Origin: Ruegeria sp. 6PALISEP08
GTDB taxonomy: Bacteria; Pseudomonadota; Alphaproteobacteria; Rhodobacterales; Rhodobacteraceae
Direction: 5' to 3'
Assembly: GCF_001238295.1 (NCBI RefSeq)
Contig: NZ_LGXZ01000021.1
Coordinates: forward strand, 1-43,511
DNA length: 43,511 bases
Positions 41,847 to 43,511 of the stretch are shown here, piece by piece; positions within the stretch are counted from its first letter, which is position 1, and each line of letters opens with the position of its first letter. The notes under the pieces were generated by a model. That model ran no database searches, was not told the origin of the DNA, and saw only the letters and a list, made by a program, of their open reading frames with translations. The translations under genes were made by a program, and so were the position numbers.

Positions 41847-42749
41847 ATGGCGCATCGCTGGACTAATACCTTGACACAAGCCGACGTCACCCCTAGGGCG
41901 GCGTTCCTGAACCGGCGGCAGGTGATGGCCGGTCTGGCAGGTGTCGGACTGACCGCGATGGCACGCCCGGCGGCGGCGCAGGAGGAGCTGGAGCCGAACA
42001 CGTGGGAAGAGATCACGACCTACAACAATTATTATGAGTTCGGGACCGGAAAGGATGACCCGGCCAAATATGCCGGATCGCTTGTGACCGAACCTTGGAG
42101 TGTCAAGATAGATGGTCTGGTGGATCGCCCGGGTGATTTTGACTTCAAGGATATTCTGTCCGAAATGACCATCGAAGAGCGGATTTACCGCTTCCGATGC
42201 GTCGAGGCGTGGTCAATGGTCATTCCCTGGAACGGGTTCGAACTTGCGGACCTTCTGAATATGGCTGGTGTGAAGGAGGGCGCAAAATATGTGGCCCTTG
42301 AAACCGCGTACCGCCCGGATGAAATGCCCGGAACACGTTTCCCGATACTTGAATGGCCATATCGCGAAGGGCTGCGTCTGGATGAGGCGATGCATCCGCT
42401 GACGATCATGGCCACCGGAATTTACGGGAAAACGATTCCGAACCAGAACGGTGCGCCATTGCGGTTGGTGGTTCCATGGAAATACGGGTTCAAGTCGATC
42501 AAGTCGATTGTGCGCATCACACTGACCGATGTAGAGCCGCCCACAAGCTGGAACATGTCCAACCCGCGCGAATATGGGTTTTACAGTAATGTGAATCCGA
42601 ATGTGGATCATCCGCGTTGGTCTCAGGCCTCCGAGCGTCGCATTGGCGGCGGTTTGTTCGCCAAGCGGATCCGCACGCTTATGTTCAACGGTTATGAAGA
42701 AGAAGTCGCCGGCCTATATGAAGGCATGGATCTGGCTAAGAACTACTAA
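41847..42749 (+). CDS. msrP: Protein-methionine-sulfoxide reductase, catalytic subunit MsrP
   Basis: 300 residues from ATG 41847, with GGAG upstream; an ATG at 41826 in frame is less well placed. It is a periplasmic molybdoenzyme that repairs oxidised methionine in envelope proteins. It has a Tat signal ([20 protein letters not shown]), the block [10 protein letters not shown], the Mo-ligand Cys in [20 protein letters not shown], and [20 protein letters not shown] near the end. The length matches YedY/MsrP. It is 4 bases upstream of msrQ, its membrane partner, in one operon. Such operons respond to reactive chlorine species in other bacteria; no regulator is adjacent here. Confidence 0.95.
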   Translation: MAHRWTNTLTQADVTPRAAFLNRRQVMAGLAGVGLTAMARPAAAQEELEPNTWEEITTYNNYYEFGTGKDDPAKYAGSLVTEPWSVKIDGLVDRPGDFDFKDILSEMTIEERIYRFRCVEAWSMVIPWNGFELADLLNMAGVKEGAKYVALETAYRPDEMPGTRFPILEWPYREGLRLDEAMHPLTIMATGIYGKTIPNQNGAPLRLVVPWKYGFKSIKSIVRITLTDVEPPTSWNMSNPREYGFYSNVNPNVDHPRWSQASERRIGGGLFAKRIRTLMFNGYEEEVAGLYEGMDLAKNY

Positions 42750-42753
42750 GATC

Positions 42754-43368
42754 ATGCAGGCCGTGAACCAGATATTCCGCCGTATTCCGGTATGGGTCGT
42801 GTACCTGCTAGGGGCTCTGCCTGCGCCCTGGCTGTTTTATCTCGGCCTGACCGGAGGTTTGGGTATCGATCCGATCGAAGCGTTGGAGCATCGCTATGGT
42901 GAACTGGCCCTGCAACTTCTGATCGCCGGTCTGGCAATCACTCCCATGCGTCGGTTTGCGGGTTTGAACCTGATGAAGTTTCGGCGCGCCATCGGAGTTC
43001 TGACGTTCTCGTATGTCAGTCTGCATCTTCTGGTTTGGCTGGTATTGGATGTACAGCTTCCCAGCCAGATCTGGGCGGATATCCTCAAGCGCCCCTATAT
43101 CACCGTTGGCATGGCTGCTTTCCTTCTTATGTTGCCGCTGGCGGTGACATCGAACAACTGGTCGGTGCGCAGGTTGGGGCGGCGTTGGCGCAAGCTTCAC
43201 CGATTGATGTATCCGACCGCATTGCTGGGTGCATTGCACTACGTCATGCTTGCCAAAGGGTTTCAGATCGAGCCGCTGGTTTATCTAACGATCATTCTCA
43301 CTCTTCTTGCCCTTCGTTTGCCGATTCCAAGTGTCGTTTCCAGATCCAAAGCTGCAGATTCCGTCTGA
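42754..43368 (+). CDS. msrQ: Heme-binding membrane subunit MsrQ
   Basis: 204 residues from ATG 42754; a longer frame to 42601 overlaps msrP. It is an inner-membrane b-type cytochrome (ferric-reductase-like) passing electrons from quinones or flavin to MsrP. About six helices are visible, with heme-ligand-type His in VSLHLLVWLV and RKLHRLMYPTALLGALHYVML. Other family blocks are GELALQLLIAGLAITPMRR and FRRAIGVLTFSYV. It is coupled with msrP. Confidence 0.94.
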   Translation: MQAVNQIFRRIPVWVVYLLGALPAPWLFYLGLTGGLGIDPIEALEHRYGELALQLLIAGLAITPMRRFAGLNLMKFRRAIGVLTFSYVSLHLLVWLVLDVQLPSQIWADILKRPYITVGMAAFLLMLPLAVTSNNWSVRRLGRRWRKLHRLMYPTALLGALHYVMLAKGFQIEPLVYLTIILTLLALRLPIPSVVSRSKAADSV

Positions 43369-43382
43369 CTCGCCGCCGAGTC

Positions 43383-43438
43383 TGTGGGTAACTGTGTGCA
43401 TAAGGGGTCGGCGCCACAAATTTTGGGGTGACGTCACC
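43383..43438 (+). promoter_or_regulatory. DnaA-box-like pair and a palindrome at the right edge
   Basis: TGTGGGTAA (43383-43391) and TGTGCATAA (43395-43403) resemble DnaA boxes (complement TTATNCACA); the second matches fully. GGTGACGTCACC (43427-43438) is a perfect 12-bp palindrome. An AT-rich stretch follows. It could be the control region of the next gene; the window ends before that can be seen. Confidence 0.3.
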
Positions 43439-43511
43439 AGGTTTCGGCAGTTCTTGGCGAGCGTAGAGGTGATTAAGCTTTTGAATTATAATCGAAAAGC
43501 AGATTAGATGG

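Noticed and set aside
1..43511. CRISPR array
   Set aside because: No regularly spaced direct repeats of 24-40 bp found on reading.

Overview
The window looks like chromosomal DNA of a marine alphaproteobacterium of the Roseobacter group (Rhodobacteraceae). The basis is protein resemblance and gene content: an AcnB-type aconitase, the Lrp/phenylalanine-4-hydroxylase divergent pair, FbpA-type iron-binding protein, zinc-ribbon DinB, a 41-residue L36, ClpB, and MsrPQ. No 16S gene is present, so genus is not assigned. No CRISPR array, intact prophage or intact insertion sequence was seen.

Left half (about 1-23.3 kb) is accessory in character and rich in exported proteins. It opens with a 5'-truncated secreted amidohydrolase, a periplasmic GYD-domain protein and an OprB-type porin that end at a terminator. 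Two overlapping MscS-family channels with signal peptides follow, then a small exported protein, a large AsmA protein and a YcbB-type L,D-transpeptidase on the minus strand. Next come an alpha/beta hydrolase, a decayed stretch with an orphan MbcA/ParS-like antitoxin, and a TetR regulator with an Old Yellow Enzyme reductase that share an operator motif. A ClsC-like phospholipase D lipoprotein, a secreted beta-propeller, a truncated AAA ATPase remnant, a small lipoprotein, a DUF805 protein, an exported unknown, a broken exported gene and a beta-lactamase-fold serine hydrolase complete this half.

Right half (about 23.4-43.4 kb) is mostly conserved metabolism and housekeeping. It holds acnB with a strong terminator; fragments of an oligopeptide ABC ATPase and a LysR regulator; Lrp divergent from phhA; an overlapping XRE-cupin/GNAT pair; a ferric-iron binding protein; a BNR-repeat protein; rpmJ; tRNA-Val(GAC); an N-formylglutamate amidohydrolase-family protein; dinB; pyrF; a small lipoprotein; clpB behind a candidate heat-shock promoter; a methyltransferase; a Tat-exported cyclase-family enzyme; a multi-pass membrane protein; and the msrP-msrQ operon.

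Functionally, much of the window concerns the envelope: nutrient entry (OprB, iron-binding protein), osmotic release (two MscS), peptidoglycan and lipid upkeep (L,D-transpeptidase, ClsC-like enzyme, AsmA) and repair of oxidised periplasmic proteins (MsrPQ). At least four gene remnants lie between the intact genes. The most distinctive signals are the TetR/OYE operator set, the amidohydrolase-GYD-porin cassette, the paired MscS genes, the orphan antitoxin and the sharply bounded AAA ATPase remnant.
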